Assembly: GCA_027065245.1 (NCBI GenBank)
Contig: JAMOOS010000310.1
Location: 1-27,581, forward strand
Reading direction: 5' to 3'
Source of the DNA: Desulfuromonadaceae bacterium
GTDB taxonomy: Bacteria; Desulfobacterota; Desulfuromonadia; Desulfuromonadales; Desulfuromonadaceae
DNA: 27,581 nucleotides
Positions 14,579-22,342 of this stretch are shown in pieces. Within the stretch, counting starts at the first letter, position 1, and every line of letters begins with the position of its first letter. The position numbers were made by a program, and so were the translations under genes. A model generated the notes under the pieces. It saw only the letters and a program-made list of their open reading frames with translations. It had not been told where the DNA came from and searched no databases.

Positions 14579-15343
14579 ATGAACGAAAAAAATATTGCTG
14601 CCAAGCCAGATGGGCGCTATATCATTGAGATTCGTGACATGCACAAGTGGTACGGAGATTTCCACGTTCTCAGTGGCATCAACCTGCAGGTGAAGGAAAG
14701 GGAAAAGATTGTTATCTGCGGGCCGTCCGGTTCCGGCAAGTCGACCATGATTCGCTGTATCAACCGGCTGGAGGAGCACCAGAAGGGGCAGATTATCGTC
14801 AACGGTACCGAACTGAGCACCGATATCAAAAACATTGAAAAAGTGCGTGCCGAAGTGGGCATGGTGTTTCAGCACTTCAACCTGTTTCCCCATCTCACCA
14901 TTATGGAGAACCTGACGTTGGGGCCGATCTGGGTGCGGAAAATACCAAAAAAGCAGGCGGAAGAAACGGCCATGATGTATCTGGAAAAGGTGCACATTGC
15001 TGAGCAGGCACGCAAATTTCCCGGCCAGCTGTCCGGTGGCCAACAGCAGCGGGTGGCGATTGCCCGCAGTTTATGTATGCAACCAAAGGTTATTTTGTTT
15101 GATGAACCCACCAGTGCACTCGATCCGGAGATGATCAAGGAAGTTCTCGATGTTATGATTGATCTGGCTGATGAGGGGATGACCATGCTGGTGGTAACCC
15201 ACGAAATGAGCTTTGCCAAAAGTGTTGCCGATCGGGTGATGTTTATGGATGCAGGCCAGATTGTCGAGGAAAATAACCCGCACGATTTCTTCGACAATCC
15301 CCAGCACGAACGTACCCAGCTGTTTCTCAGCCAGATATTGTAA
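14579..15343 (+). CDS. aapP: general amino acid ABC transporter ATP-binding protein
   Basis: A 254-residue ABC ATPase of the polar amino acid (GlnQ/HisP/AapP) family. Walker A is GPSGSGKST, the Q-loop GMVFQHFNLFPHLT, the signature LSGGQQQR, Walker B VILFDEPTSALDPEM, and the switch VVTHEMSFAKSVADRVMFMDAG. The start is the ATG at 14579 preceded by GAGGGGAT; a longer frame reaching back to 14438 overlaps the permease gene and is not needed. It ends three bases before the convergent stop of the sigma-54 activator gene, leaving no room for a separate terminator, so the two transcripts must overlap at their 3' ends. It energises uptake by the AapQ/AapM channel. Confidence 0.95.
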   Translation: MNEKNIAAKPDGRYIIEIRDMHKWYGDFHVLSGINLQVKEREKIVICGPSGSGKSTMIRCINRLEEHQKGQIIVNGTELSTDIKNIEKVRAEVGMVFQHFNLFPHLTIMENLTLGPIWVRKIPKKQAEETAMMYLEKVHIAEQARKFPGQLSGGQQQRVAIARSLCMQPKVILFDEPTSALDPEMIKEVLDVMIDLADEGMTMLVVTHEMSFAKSVADRVMFMDAGQIVEENNPHDFFDNPQHERTQLFLSQIL

Positions 15344-15346
15344 CTG

Positions 15347-16738
15347 CTACTTGCGGAGATTTTGCAGCGCTTTGTCGAGTTGTTTTTTCTTTATTTTTTC
15401 CAGCAATGTGGTGCGTTTAAGGTTTAATAGTTCAGCCGCCTCTTTTTTGTTGCCGCGTGCCTGTATCAGAGCCTGCAGGATTAGGCGATCTTCAAATTCG
15501 CTCACACGGGAATTGAAGTCGGTGCCGATACCGTTGTCGATGGTGTTGCCGTCAGCGAAGGGCAGGTCGTTGAGGTACTTTGCCGGCAGGTCATGTGGTT
15601 CGACCACGTCTTCCATGTGCAGAATCGACAATCTTTGCACCAGATTTTCCAATTCGCGCACATTGCCCGGCCACGGGTAACGGGTGAGGTATTCGATTGC
15701 CTGGGGCGAAAAAGTGAACACGTTGCGTTTTTTACTGGTGCAAAAGCGCTGCGTGAACGTTTCCAGCAGCAGCGGTATGTCATCTTTACGTTCGCGCAGC
15801 GGCGGGATTTCCAATGGTACTACGCTCAGGCGGTAGTAAAGATCCTCGCGAAAATTGCCCTTGGCCACTGCTTCTTCAAGATTGCGATGGGTGGCGGCGA
15901 CAAAACGCACGTTGACTGTGATACTTTTTACACTGCCGACGGGGTCGAACTCCTGCTCCTGAATTACCCGCAGCAGTTTGGCCTGTAGTGCCGGATTCAT
16001 GTCACCTATTTCATCGAGAAACAGCGTGCCGCCGTCGGCGTATTGCAGGCGGCCTTTCTTGTTGTTTACCGCACCGGTAAATGCTCCTTTATGATAGCCG
16101 AATAACTCGCTCTCCAGCAGTTCCGCTGGAATGGCGGCGCAGTTTATGGTGACAAAATTGTTGTGACGGCGTGGACTGCGCAGATGCAGTGCCTTGGCTA
16201 CCAGCTCCTTACCGGTGCCGCTCTCGCCCTGAATCAGTACCGTGCTGTCGCCATCACCACCGAGGCGGTCGATGAGGGTAAACAGCCGCTGCATCGGATC
16301 TGATTGACCAATGATTCCAAGGCATTCTTTGTTGCGCGTAGCCGAGGGGGTGGATTGCTGCAGCATGTAATGCTGAAAGGCGCTGTTGGCAGTTCGGACT
16401 ATTTCTTCGTTGGAAAATGGTGCGTGCAGAAAGAAGTGGGCGCCCGATTGCAGAATTTCCTTGGCGCTGGCATTGCAGCCGTCTGCCACCAGCAGGACGA
16501 CGACGGTATTGTCATTAAGTTTGCGTAACTGTCGCAGTAGCTCCAATTCATCCCGGTAATTATCGCCAACATTGAGGTGAAAAAACAGTACTGCTACCTG
16601 GTAACGCGAGCAGATATCTTGCGCCTCATCTGCCGAATTGGTGTGCAAAAACGTGGCTGACAACTCCGGTTTTATCACGGCAGTCAGCTCGGTGAGGGTG
16701 GTAGAATTGTTGTCGTACAGGAGGATATGGGACACCAT
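15347..16738 (-). CDS. sigma-54-dependent transcriptional activator with degenerate receiver domain
   Basis: A 463-residue NtrC-family regulator. Residues 1-125 have a receiver fold, but the phospho-acceptor position carries His54 (VLFFHLN), the conserved lysine is replaced (FFLHAPF, His105) and the acid pair at the start is only DNN (Asp9). The AAA+ domain is intact: Walker A GESGTGKE, the sigma-54 contact loop GAFTGA, Walker B GGTLFLDEIGDM, the FREDLYYRL and PPLRERKDDIP motifs and the arginine finger region. The C-terminus is a Fis-type helix-turn-helix (LILQALIQARGNKKEAAELLNLKRTTLLEKIKK). It should activate RNA polymerase-sigma-54 without ordinary phosphorylation of its own receiver. It follows the chemosensory cluster by 83 bp on the same strand. 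Its targets are not shown; no clear -24/-12 promoter was found upstream of cheA. Confidence 0.92.
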   Translation of the reverse strand: MVSHILLYDNNSTTLTELTAVIKPELSATFLHTNSADEAQDICSRYQVAVLFFHLNVGDNYRDELELLRQLRKLNDNTVVVLLVADGCNASAKEILQSGAHFFLHAPFSNEEIVRTANSAFQHYMLQQSTPSATRNKECLGIIGQSDPMQRLFTLIDRLGGDGDSTVLIQGESGTGKELVAKALHLRSPRRHNNFVTINCAAIPAELLESELFGYHKGAFTGAVNNKKGRLQYADGGTLFLDEIGDMNPALQAKLLRVIQEQEFDPVGSVKSITVNVRFVAATHRNLEEAVAKGNFREDLYYRLSVVPLEIPPLRERKDDIPLLLETFTQRFCTSKKRNVFTFSPQAIEYLTRYPWPGNVRELENLVQRLSILHMEDVVEPHDLPAKYLNDLPFADGNTIDNGIGTDFNSRVSEFEDRLILQALIQARGNKKEAAELLNLKRTTLLEKIKKKQLDKALQNLRK

Positions 16739-16767
16739 TTGCTTCCAGGAAGTGTAAAGGGTATATG

Positions 16768-16783
16768 TGTCAAAGTTCTGACA
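16768..16783. promoter_or_regulatory. palindrome TGTCA-N6-TGACA upstream of the sigma-54 activator gene
   Basis: TGTCA (16768-16772) and TGACA (16779-16783) with a six-base spacer lie 30-45 bases before the activator's start codon, in the 83-bp gap after the tandem CheX gene. The spacing is that of CRP/FNR-family sites. The same element occurs upstream of cheA. It could also be a weak hairpin (5-bp stem), but no U-run follows on the minus strand. Confidence 0.45.
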
Positions 16784-16821
16784 GTGATTGTCCCTTTTTA
16801 CGCTCTGAATGGCAAGTGCTT

Positions 16822-18567
16822 TTATCCCGCTTTGAAGTTTGTCGCTGCTTTTTCAACTATCTCTTCGCTGGTGGCCGGTGTAACGATAATGTCACTGGCA
16901 CCGTAGCGGACAGCTTTGATTACGTCGCTGCGCGTCCAGCGCGGTCCTGCAACGATCATGGCTGCTTTTTCTGGTATTTCCGAACGGATTTTTATCATGG
17001 CGGCAAACGCTTGCTCATCTACATCGCTGAGGATTAGTATGGCACCCAATACCTGATATTGGCGTGATGAGGTAAAATTATCTGCCGTGCCAAGAGCTAA
17101 CAGCTCAAATTCCTGTTCGGCAAGACTGCTGATGAAATGACTGCGTTCTTCTTCATTGTCGGCCACAACAAGCAGAGCCGGGGTGGCGTTTTCGTCGCCG
17201 GTGGCCACCGGTTTGACTTCAGCTGCAGAAGTGGTGTCATCGGCTGCGGGTGGCGTTTTTTCGTCGCTGTCAGCCGCCGGGGCACCCCAACCACTGTCAT
17301 CGGGGCGTGGTTCCATGTGCAGCAGCTCGACCGGGCAGATAAAATGCATATTCGCCAGTTCTCGCGCCGAACAATCTAATGATATGCTGGCCAGATAATA
17401 CTCGCCGGGCGGGAACGGTTGCGGATCTTCAACCTTGACCTTGGTGGGAGCGAAAATCTCCTGTTCCCCCTTTTTGAGGTGGAACTTGCGCGGATACATC
17501 TCCTCAAAGTTCTGTACCAGGCCACCGCTGATGATGTTGGCGACCTCGCCGAAAGCATCGGCCTCTTCTTCACCAAACTCACCGGCCTTGATGTGATTGT
17601 TGAGCTCGTCCTCCGGCAGCATGATCAGGGTGCCGGCAAAGAAGATGGAATCTTTCAGGTCGGTGAGAAAATAGGCCGTTCCCTCACTGTCGCCACTGAC
17701 CAGCATCTCGGTGGCGATGGTTTTTTTGCCCGGTTTGGCAAAGAACTCTTTCTTGCTGGTATAACTGGAGGTGAAATTCTCCATCTCCATTTCCAGCCCG
17801 AGCATGGCGCCAACCTCTTCAACACATTGTTCCATGGCGGCTCGTAGCACCCGGTCGACGGTATCCTTGCTTATCAGCGGTTCTGATTCTTCCGCTGGCT
17901 GGTTGTCACTGTTTTCTGCCGCCGATGGCTGGTCGTCGGCGGCAGGTGCTGGGGTGGGGGTGTCATCTTCGTCTGTGGCCGTCTCATCGGTTTGTACTTC
18001 ATCCTTGATCAGCAGTGGCGCCGGAACGATCACTTCGAGATTGTGCAGCTCGAAGCCTTCTATAGCCATGGAGCAGCTGCTGTGGACGTAAGCGCCGGGC
18101 GGAAACGGTTTGTCGCTGGCAGGGTCTATCTGGGTAGGAACGAAATCGGCCACTGTGGTGCGTTTGAAGTGCAGATTGGCCGGGTACATATCGAGGAACA
18201 CCGACGTGAAAATGCCAGCGATAATGTTGGCCACCTCGCCGTAGGCATCGGCAGCCTCTCCCTCAAAGGTGCGCTGTTTGCAATTTTCTTCTATCTGATC
18301 GTTGGGCAGCATTATAAGCGTGCCACCCAGAATTACGGAGTCCTTCAGATCTGTGATGATATACGCTTCGGCGCTTTCATCGCCGGATACCACCATGGTG
18401 GTGAGTACTGAACGGGAGCGGGGGATTTCAAATAGCTGTTTTTTGTCGATAACCTGCAGCTTGTGGTTGCCGAGCTCAATGGGAATACCAAGCAGAGCGC
18501 CAACCTCATCAGCAAGTTGGTCTATAATTGTGTTGAAAACACTTTCGACAACAGCCGGAACCGCCAC
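16822..18567 (-). CDS. tandem CheX/CheC-like protein with C-terminal receiver-like domain
   Basis: A 581-residue protein with an internal duplication. Copy one (about 10-185) and copy two (about 240-415) share EVGALLGI/EVGAMLGL, VSGD, ITDLKDSV/LTDLKDSI, GGTLIMLP/AGTLIMLP, DAYGEVANII/DAFGEVANII, PFPPGAY/PFPPGEY. Each carries the E-x-x-N signature of CheC/CheX/FliY phosphatases (Glu111-Asn114 and Glu341-Asn344) within GEVANII. The copies are joined by an acidic Pro/Ala linker (about 188-230). After a second such linker (about 420-460) comes a receiver-like domain (463-578; VVADNEEE, ILILSDVDE, GASDIIVTPAT) in which the conserved Lys is Thr563. It begins with GTG six bases after the upstream cheX stop. 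Likely dephosphorylates or binds the operon's CheY proteins. I know no characterised protein with this layout. Confidence 0.8.
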   Translation of the reverse strand: MAVPAVVESVFNTIIDQLADEVGALLGIPIELGNHKLQVIDKKQLFEIPRSRSVLTTMVVSGDESAEAYIITDLKDSVILGGTLIMLPNDQIEENCKQRTFEGEAADAYGEVANIIAGIFTSVFLDMYPANLHFKRTTVADFVPTQIDPASDKPFPPGAYVHSSCSMAIEGFELHNLEVIVPAPLLIKDEVQTDETATDEDDTPTPAPAADDQPSAAENSDNQPAEESEPLISKDTVDRVLRAAMEQCVEEVGAMLGLEMEMENFTSSYTSKKEFFAKPGKKTIATEMLVSGDSEGTAYFLTDLKDSIFFAGTLIMLPEDELNNHIKAGEFGEEEADAFGEVANIISGGLVQNFEEMYPRKFHLKKGEQEIFAPTKVKVEDPQPFPPGEYYLASISLDCSARELANMHFICPVELLHMEPRPDDSGWGAPAADSDEKTPPAADDTTSAAEVKPVATGDENATPALLVVADNEEERSHFISSLAEQEFELLALGTADNFTSSRQYQVLGAILILSDVDEQAFAAMIKIRSEIPEKAAMIVAGPRWTRSDVIKAVRYGASDIIVTPATSEEIVEKAATNFKAG

Positions 18568-18573
18568 TGTGTG

Positions 18574-19047
18574 TTACCTGTTTTTTCTGTCTTTTAATTT
18601 CAGCTCTACGAGAAACTGTCCTTCGTCAAGATGAAACGGCACAGTCGTCCACGTCGCATCATCCATGCCGCTTACCCGGTAGGAACGGCCGGCCAGAATC
18701 GTGGGTACCGCTAAATTGATCTGTATGCCGTGTTCGAGAAACCCTTCCTTTATTCCGCCCAATACCATATTGGCCATCTCACCAATGGTATCCTTGACAT
18801 CTTCATCAACTTCATCCACTTCCATGCCAAGTAGGGCACCGGTAATGGCAAAAGCCACTTCCTGGGGGCAGTGAATAGTAAGCATTCCCTGAATGTCACC
18901 GGCAAAACCGAGCATGCCGGAGATACTATCCTTGAAATTGTAGACTTTTTCCGACAAGGCCGTGCCAGTAGTCATGGGCAGCATCAGCATGGTGTCAAAC
19001 ACCGACTGGGTGCTGTCTATTATCTGTTTTTGCAGATCCAAATCCAC
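18574..19047 (-). CDS. cheX: CheX-like CheY-P phosphatase (copy 1)
   Basis: A 157-residue CheX-type protein. The ExxN phosphatase signature is at Glu90-Asn93 (DTIGEMANMVLGGIK), preceded by the family's SGMLGFAGDIQGMLTIHCPQEVAFAITGALLGMEVDEVDEDV pattern. CheX removes the phosphoryl group from CheY using the Glu and Asn side chains. The start is a GTG with GGAGA upstream. It is a clear paralog of the next upstream gene: both have xNFKDSISG/SSFKCSVSG, GMEVDEV/GMEVEEV, and end with a beta-strand xFLVELxxK. It lies six bases before the tandem CheX gene and 45 bases after its paralog, so all belong to one operon. The cytoplasmic partner is presumably one of the two CheY proteins here. Confidence 0.88.
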   Translation of the reverse strand: MDLDLQKQIIDSTQSVFDTMLMLPMTTGTALSEKVYNFKDSISGMLGFAGDIQGMLTIHCPQEVAFAITGALLGMEVDEVDEDVKDTIGEMANMVLGGIKEGFLEHGIQINLAVPTILAGRSYRVSGMDDATWTTVPFHLDEGQFLVELKLKDRKNR

Positions 19048-19092
19048 TTATATTCTCCACGCAAAGTTTAACGCGCTGATCCTGTAGCCGTA

Positions 19093-19551
19093 TCAGGCGC
19101 TTTTGATCTGTAATTCCACCAGAAATGTTCCTGCGTCTATGGTAAATGGCACCACCACCCATTCAGCATCGGCAACGCAGTCCATACTGTATTCTTCGCC
19201 GTATATACATGACGGAATTGACAGGGTTACATCTTTGCCGGCCTCATCCAAGACCATTTTGATATTGCCTGCCAGCATATTTGAAAGCTCACCTATGGCA
19301 TCGGTAACGTCGTCGTTGACTTCTTCGACTTCCATACCGAGAAAACTGCTGGTGATTGCTTTGGCAACATCATCAGGTGCATGAACCGCCAGCATCCCTT
19401 TGCAGGTGCCCGCCAAGCCAATTACTCCGGAAACTGAGCATTTGAAACTGGATACATTTTCCTCCAGAGGATCGCCGACTGTAATATCGAGCATGATCAT
19501 GGTTTCAAAGATCTCTGTTGTGGCTTCAGTAATATTTTTTAGTAAATCCAA
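19093..19551 (-). CDS. cheX: CheX-like CheY-P phosphatase (copy 2)
   Basis: A 152-residue CheX paralog with the ExxN signature at Glu88-Asn91 (DAIGELSNMLAGNIK) in the same family context as the previous gene. I choose the TTG at 19551 because GGGGAGAAGG lies immediately upstream and because the resulting N-terminus (xDLLKNITEATTEIFETMIML) lines up with that of the paralog; an ATG at 19581 ten codons earlier would place the ribosome-binding site inside the gene. Expression of this and the following genes is separated from the upstream cheY by 130 bp containing a 12-bp hairpin. Expected role: dephosphorylation of a response regulator in the chemosensory pathway. Confidence 0.85.
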   Translation of the reverse strand: MDLLKNITEATTEIFETMIMLDITVGDPLEENVSSFKCSVSGVIGLAGTCKGMLAVHAPDDVAKAITSSFLGMEVEEVNDDVTDAIGELSNMLAGNIKMVLDEAGKDVTLSIPSCIYGEEYSMDCVADAEWVVVPFTIDAGTFLVELQIKSA

Positions 19552-19622
19552 GATCCTTCTCCCCTTGTTATCCTGCCGCACCGGCGGGTGTCTGGCAGAG
19601 TGTTGTCAGGCACCACAGCGTA

Positions 19623-19652
19623 CTCCGCAGACATCAGCAGATGTCTGCGGAG
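19623..19652 (-). repeat. 12-bp perfect hairpin between cheY and cheX genes
   Basis: CTCCGCAGACAT (19623-19634) and ATGTCTGCGGAG (19641-19652) are perfect inverted repeats around the loop CAGCAG. No T-run follows on either strand, so it is not a canonical terminator. In the minus-strand transcript it lies 3' of cheY and 5' of the three CheX-type genes, where it could set the ratio of the two operon parts by RNA stability or partial termination. Confidence 0.75.
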
Positions 19653-19681
19653 AAAAACGCCATCTAGCCGTCTCTGCCGAT

Positions 19682-20053
19682 TTATAGCACTGAGCCGATA
19701 ACTTCGCGTATCTTGTCAGGTGTGAACGGTTTTTTGATGTTGCCCGCTGCCCCCAGGCTTTTAGCCTCACCGATAATATCCGCGCCGCCCTCGGTAGTGA
19801 TCATGATAACGGGGATATTTTTGATGCCGTCGATATCTTTTTTCTGGCGCAAAAATTCGATGCCATCCATGTTAGGCATATTGATATCGCTGAGAATCAG
19901 GTCGACATTTTCCCCTTCCAGCAGGTTCAGGGCTTCCTGACCATCGCCGGCTTCTAATATCTCATCAAAATCGAGCCCGGCCTGGCGCAGGGCGCGGGAA
20001 ACAATTTTGCGCATGGTGCTTGAATCGTCAACTACAAGTACTCGTTTACCCAT
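19682..20053 (-). CDS. cheY: CheY-type single-domain response regulator
   Basis: A 123-residue stand-alone receiver. All catalytic residues are present: the acid pair in VLVVDDSSTMRK, the phospho-acceptor Asp in LILSDINMPNMDG, the Thr in VIMITTEGG and the Lys in NIKKPF. The DDSSTMR start and the GxxNIKKPF end are typical of CheY proteins that are phosphorylated by CheA. AAAGGA lies ten bases before the ATG. It follows a CheX-like gene and precedes two more, an arrangement that points to phosphatase-controlled signal decay. Whether it binds the flagellar switch or another output is not shown. Confidence 0.92.
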   Translation of the reverse strand: MGKRVLVVDDSSTMRKIVSRALRQAGLDFDEILEAGDGQEALNLLEGENVDLILSDINMPNMDGIEFLRQKKDIDGIKNIPVIMITTEGGADIIGEAKSLGAAGNIKKPFTPDKIREVIGSVL

Positions 20054-20094
20054 GGTTAATACATCCTTTCGTTATTGGAGCGATCAGTTACATT

Positions 20095-20571
20095 CTAGTC
20101 AAGTACCGCATACAGGCTGTCCATATCGGCGCTGTTTATTTCAATGCTCAGCGGCAGATCTTCGGCCATATAAAAATATTTCAGCGCTGCCGAGCCGTCC
20201 TGATCCGTTGCTTCTTCAGGCAGGCTCAAGGTGAATGTTGTTTGCTCCGGCAGAATTTCAGTCATAAAACGTCCAGCTATAGTATTCAGCAGCTCGGCGA
20301 ACATGTCTTTGACCAACTGCTCGTTCAGTTCCTCTCTGTCCATGGTATACATGGTTTCAGCTATCTGGTAAAGCAATTCAGTAGATGCACTAAGGCGCAT
20401 CTCAAACAGAACCGGTTCTGTTATAAGAAGGTCTACTTTCATGCTCTGCAGTTGCAGTTGCTCGGCTTCTTCGGCACTGCATTCATCAATGCTGATGAAC
20501 GCCATTGCTTCCAGCGCTTCTCCCAGCACTTCGCTGATGGCGGCGTGAATCTTCTCTTGTTTTGCTTCCAT
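20095..20571 (-). CDS. divergent CheX-like protein (copy 3)
   Basis: A 158-residue acidic soluble protein. It is not close in sequence to the other two CheX genes but has the same plan: an N-terminal helix, alternating strands, then KDMFAELLNTIAGRFMTEILP with an E-x-x-N signature at Glu93-Asn96 followed by the helix that in CheX carries the catalytic face. A GAGGA overlapping the upstream stop codon supports the ATG. It sits five bases after one receiver gene and 41 before another, so a CheY-directed phosphatase or a phospho-receiver-binding role is the natural reading. Because conservation is lower, it could also have lost activity. Confidence 0.75.
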   Translation of the reverse strand: MEAKQEKIHAAISEVLGEALEAMAFISIDECSAEEAEQLQLQSMKVDLLITEPVLFEMRLSASTELLYQIAETMYTMDREELNEQLVKDMFAELLNTIAGRFMTEILPEQTTFTLSLPEEATDQDGSAALKYFYMAEDLPLSIEINSADMDSLYAVLD

Positions 20572-20576
20572 GCCAG

Positions 20577-20957
20577 TTAATCCTCGTCGTTGATGAAATC
20601 GGCCAGTACTTCGCTGAGTTTAGCCGGATTGATTGGCTTGTTTACTACGGCGAAAGCACCGATTTCGAGTAAGTTTTCAGCTATGGCCGGATTGCCGGCG
20701 CTGGTGATAACAAGTACCGGCATCTCAAACAATTTCGGACTGGCTTTAACCCATTTGAGCAGAGCTTCGCCATCCATAATGGGCATATTCAGATCGGTTA
20801 CCAGCAGATCTGCCGGTTCCTGTTTTACCAGGGCCAAGGCCTCTTTGCCGTTTTCAGCTTCGGCGAACTGGGCTTCAGATAAGCCGATAATTTCCAGACA
20901 GCGGCGGATCATCATCCGCGCTGTGCCGGAATCGTCAGCAATTACAATGCGTTTCAT
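20577..20957 (-). CDS. cheY: CheY-type single-domain response regulator (second copy)
   Basis: A 126-residue receiver with intact acid pair (IVIADDSGTARMM), phospho-Asp (LLVTDLNMPIMDG), Ser/Thr switch (VLVITSAGNP) and Lys (VVNKPINP). AGGAGG lies upstream of the ATG. It differs from the other CheY here throughout its surface helices, so the two probably have different partners, one perhaps serving as phosphate sink. It sits 14 bases after the HDOD gene and five before a CheX-like gene. Confidence 0.92.
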   Translation of the reverse strand: MKRIVIADDSGTARMMIRRCLEIIGLSEAQFAEAENGKEALALVKQEPADLLVTDLNMPIMDGEALLKWVKASPKLFEMPVLVITSAGNPAIAENLLEIGAFAVVNKPINPAKLSEVLADFINDED

Positions 20958-20971
20958 TATTTTATGCCCTC

Positions 20972-21835
20972 CTAGGATTCCAGCATGGCATCGTGCAGCG
21001 TTTCAAATGTTTCATTTACTTCGAGCACAATCAATGCAAGTTGTTCAGCAGTAATATCAAAATATTGAGTATAATTCTGATCCAGACGGTACTGCAGTGA
21101 GTCTGATGACTGGCTGCCGCACATCATTGCCACTATGCAGCCCAGGTGAACCGCGTACACCAAGGCGCGATGTTCTTCCGGGGCGTCAGCGGGCGCATGG
21201 TGATAGCGAATCGGCATGGTAAGTGTGTCGGGCAGTTCCCAGTTCTTTGCCAGTTCGTAGCCGGCCTCGGTGTGGTCAATGCCAAGGACTTCCCGTTCCC
21301 CGGCCAGATAGTCATCCACCTCTTCATCATCGATCTCTCCCAGCAACTCCGAGGCGCTGTTATGGAGAAAATCGGACAGTACCGCTTTGCCTACGGCGTG
21401 GAGTATCCCGGCGGTAAATGCTAGGTCGGGATTCATCTCTTCTTTTGCCTGCGCGGCGATGGCGCGTGCAGCTATGGCGGTGCGCAGATCGTGGTTCCAC
21501 AGCTCGCTTTTGGGACCGTTGTAGCCTTGCAGCTCCTTGTGAAACAAAGCCGAGGCGCTGTCACTCAAAGCAAGGCTGGCAATCATACGCTCGCCTAGGT
21601 AGCCGACGGCCCGGTCGATGGTGCTGACTTCGTGTACCAAACCAAAGGCCACCGAATTGACGATTTTTAATACGCGGGCGGTCAGGGCGCTGTCGTACTT
21701 GACGATGTCGATCACTTCCTTGATATCGTGATCAGTGCTGGCTGTCAGCTGCAGTAGCTGCGAGGCACTAGGCGATAACAGGGGAACCTGTTTGATGGCG
21801 GCGAGGATCTCTTCTTTACTGGCGCGTGGCTGCAT
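20972..21835 (-). CDS. HDOD domain signalling protein
   Basis: A 287-residue HDOD-domain protein. The HDOD pattern is visible: VPLLSPSASQLLQLTAS, VKYDSALTARVLKIVNSVAFG, STIDRAVGYLGERMIASLAL, the helix-rich core with SELWNHDLRTAIAARAIA, AGILHAVGKAVL and GIDHTEAGYELAKNWELPDTLTMPIRYHH. HDOD domains are relatives of HD hydrolases that usually lack a complete metal site and act by protein contacts. In delta- and gammaproteobacterial chemosensory operons they often accompany CheD/CheB. AGGGAG upstream supports the ATG. It is packed between cheD (12 bp) and a cheY (14 bp). Function in this pathway is inference from context. Confidence 0.9.
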   Translation of the reverse strand: MQPRASKEEILAAIKQVPLLSPSASQLLQLTASTDHDIKEVIDIVKYDSALTARVLKIVNSVAFGLVHEVSTIDRAVGYLGERMIASLALSDSASALFHKELQGYNGPKSELWNHDLRTAIAARAIAAQAKEEMNPDLAFTAGILHAVGKAVLSDFLHNSASELLGEIDDEEVDDYLAGEREVLGIDHTEAGYELAKNWELPDTLTMPIRYHHAPADAPEEHRALVYAVHLGCIVAMMCGSQSSDSLQYRLDQNYTQYFDITAEQLALIVLEVNETFETLHDAMLES

Positions 21836-21847
21836 AGATGAGTCTCC

Positions 21848-22336
21848 CTATAGTTTCCAGTCGCCGCGTCCGGGCGAAGACAAGATGATTTCACCAGTGG
21901 CCACCGCGACGGATACTGTACGACTGTAGGTGGCGCCAAGGTCTTCGGCCACCGGGCCGAGTCCGTATTTCCATAGCACTTTTTTAACTGCCAGAGCGTT
22001 GCGTTTGCCGATATTGAAAGTGCTATTCGGGTCCATTATTTTGGCACCACCGGCCAGTTTAACAATAAATCCACGCCCTTTAGGGTCGCAGCCCATGCTG
22101 GCCATTTGATTGATAAGGGCCGGTATGCCAGTGTCAGCAAAATAACCCGGTCTGGTCTTGACCTTGTCGGGGTTGATTTTTGATTCCGGCAGAGCCACAT
22201 GTACCATGCCGACGGTGCGGGTCTTCGGACACATGAGCACCACTGCCACGCACGAACCGAGGGCAAATGTTTTTACCGTGTCGGCGGGGTTGTTGGACGC
22301 ACCGAATTCGCCGACCCCGAGAATGATATTGCTCAT
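21848..22336 (-). CDS. cheD: chemoreceptor glutamine deamidase CheD
   Basis: A 162-residue CheD. The catalytic Cys lies in LGSCVAVVL and the His in GMVHVALPES, with the third catalytic residue expected in the following strand; FIVKLAGGAKIM and FNIGKRNALAVKKVL are family strings. CheD deamidates glutamines on chemoreceptors and, in many species, is held by CheC-type proteins, which fits the number of CheX/CheC-like proteins in this operon. It is six bases after cheB and twelve before the HDOD gene. No receptor gene is in the window, so its substrates are encoded elsewhere. Confidence 0.95.
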   Translation of the reverse strand: MSNIILGVGEFGASNNPADTVKTFALGSCVAVVLMCPKTRTVGMVHVALPESKINPDKVKTRPGYFADTGIPALINQMASMGCDPKGRGFIVKLAGGAKIMDPNSTFNIGKRNALAVKKVLWKYGLGPVAEDLGATYSRTVSVAVATGEIILSSPGRGDWKL

Positions 22337-22342
22337 GGCATA

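Noticed and set aside
16800..16821. TGGCA...TTTT near 16810 as a sigma-54 promoter
   Set aside because: The GG and GC dinucleotides are not ten bases apart and the orientation points into the end of the tandem CheX gene.
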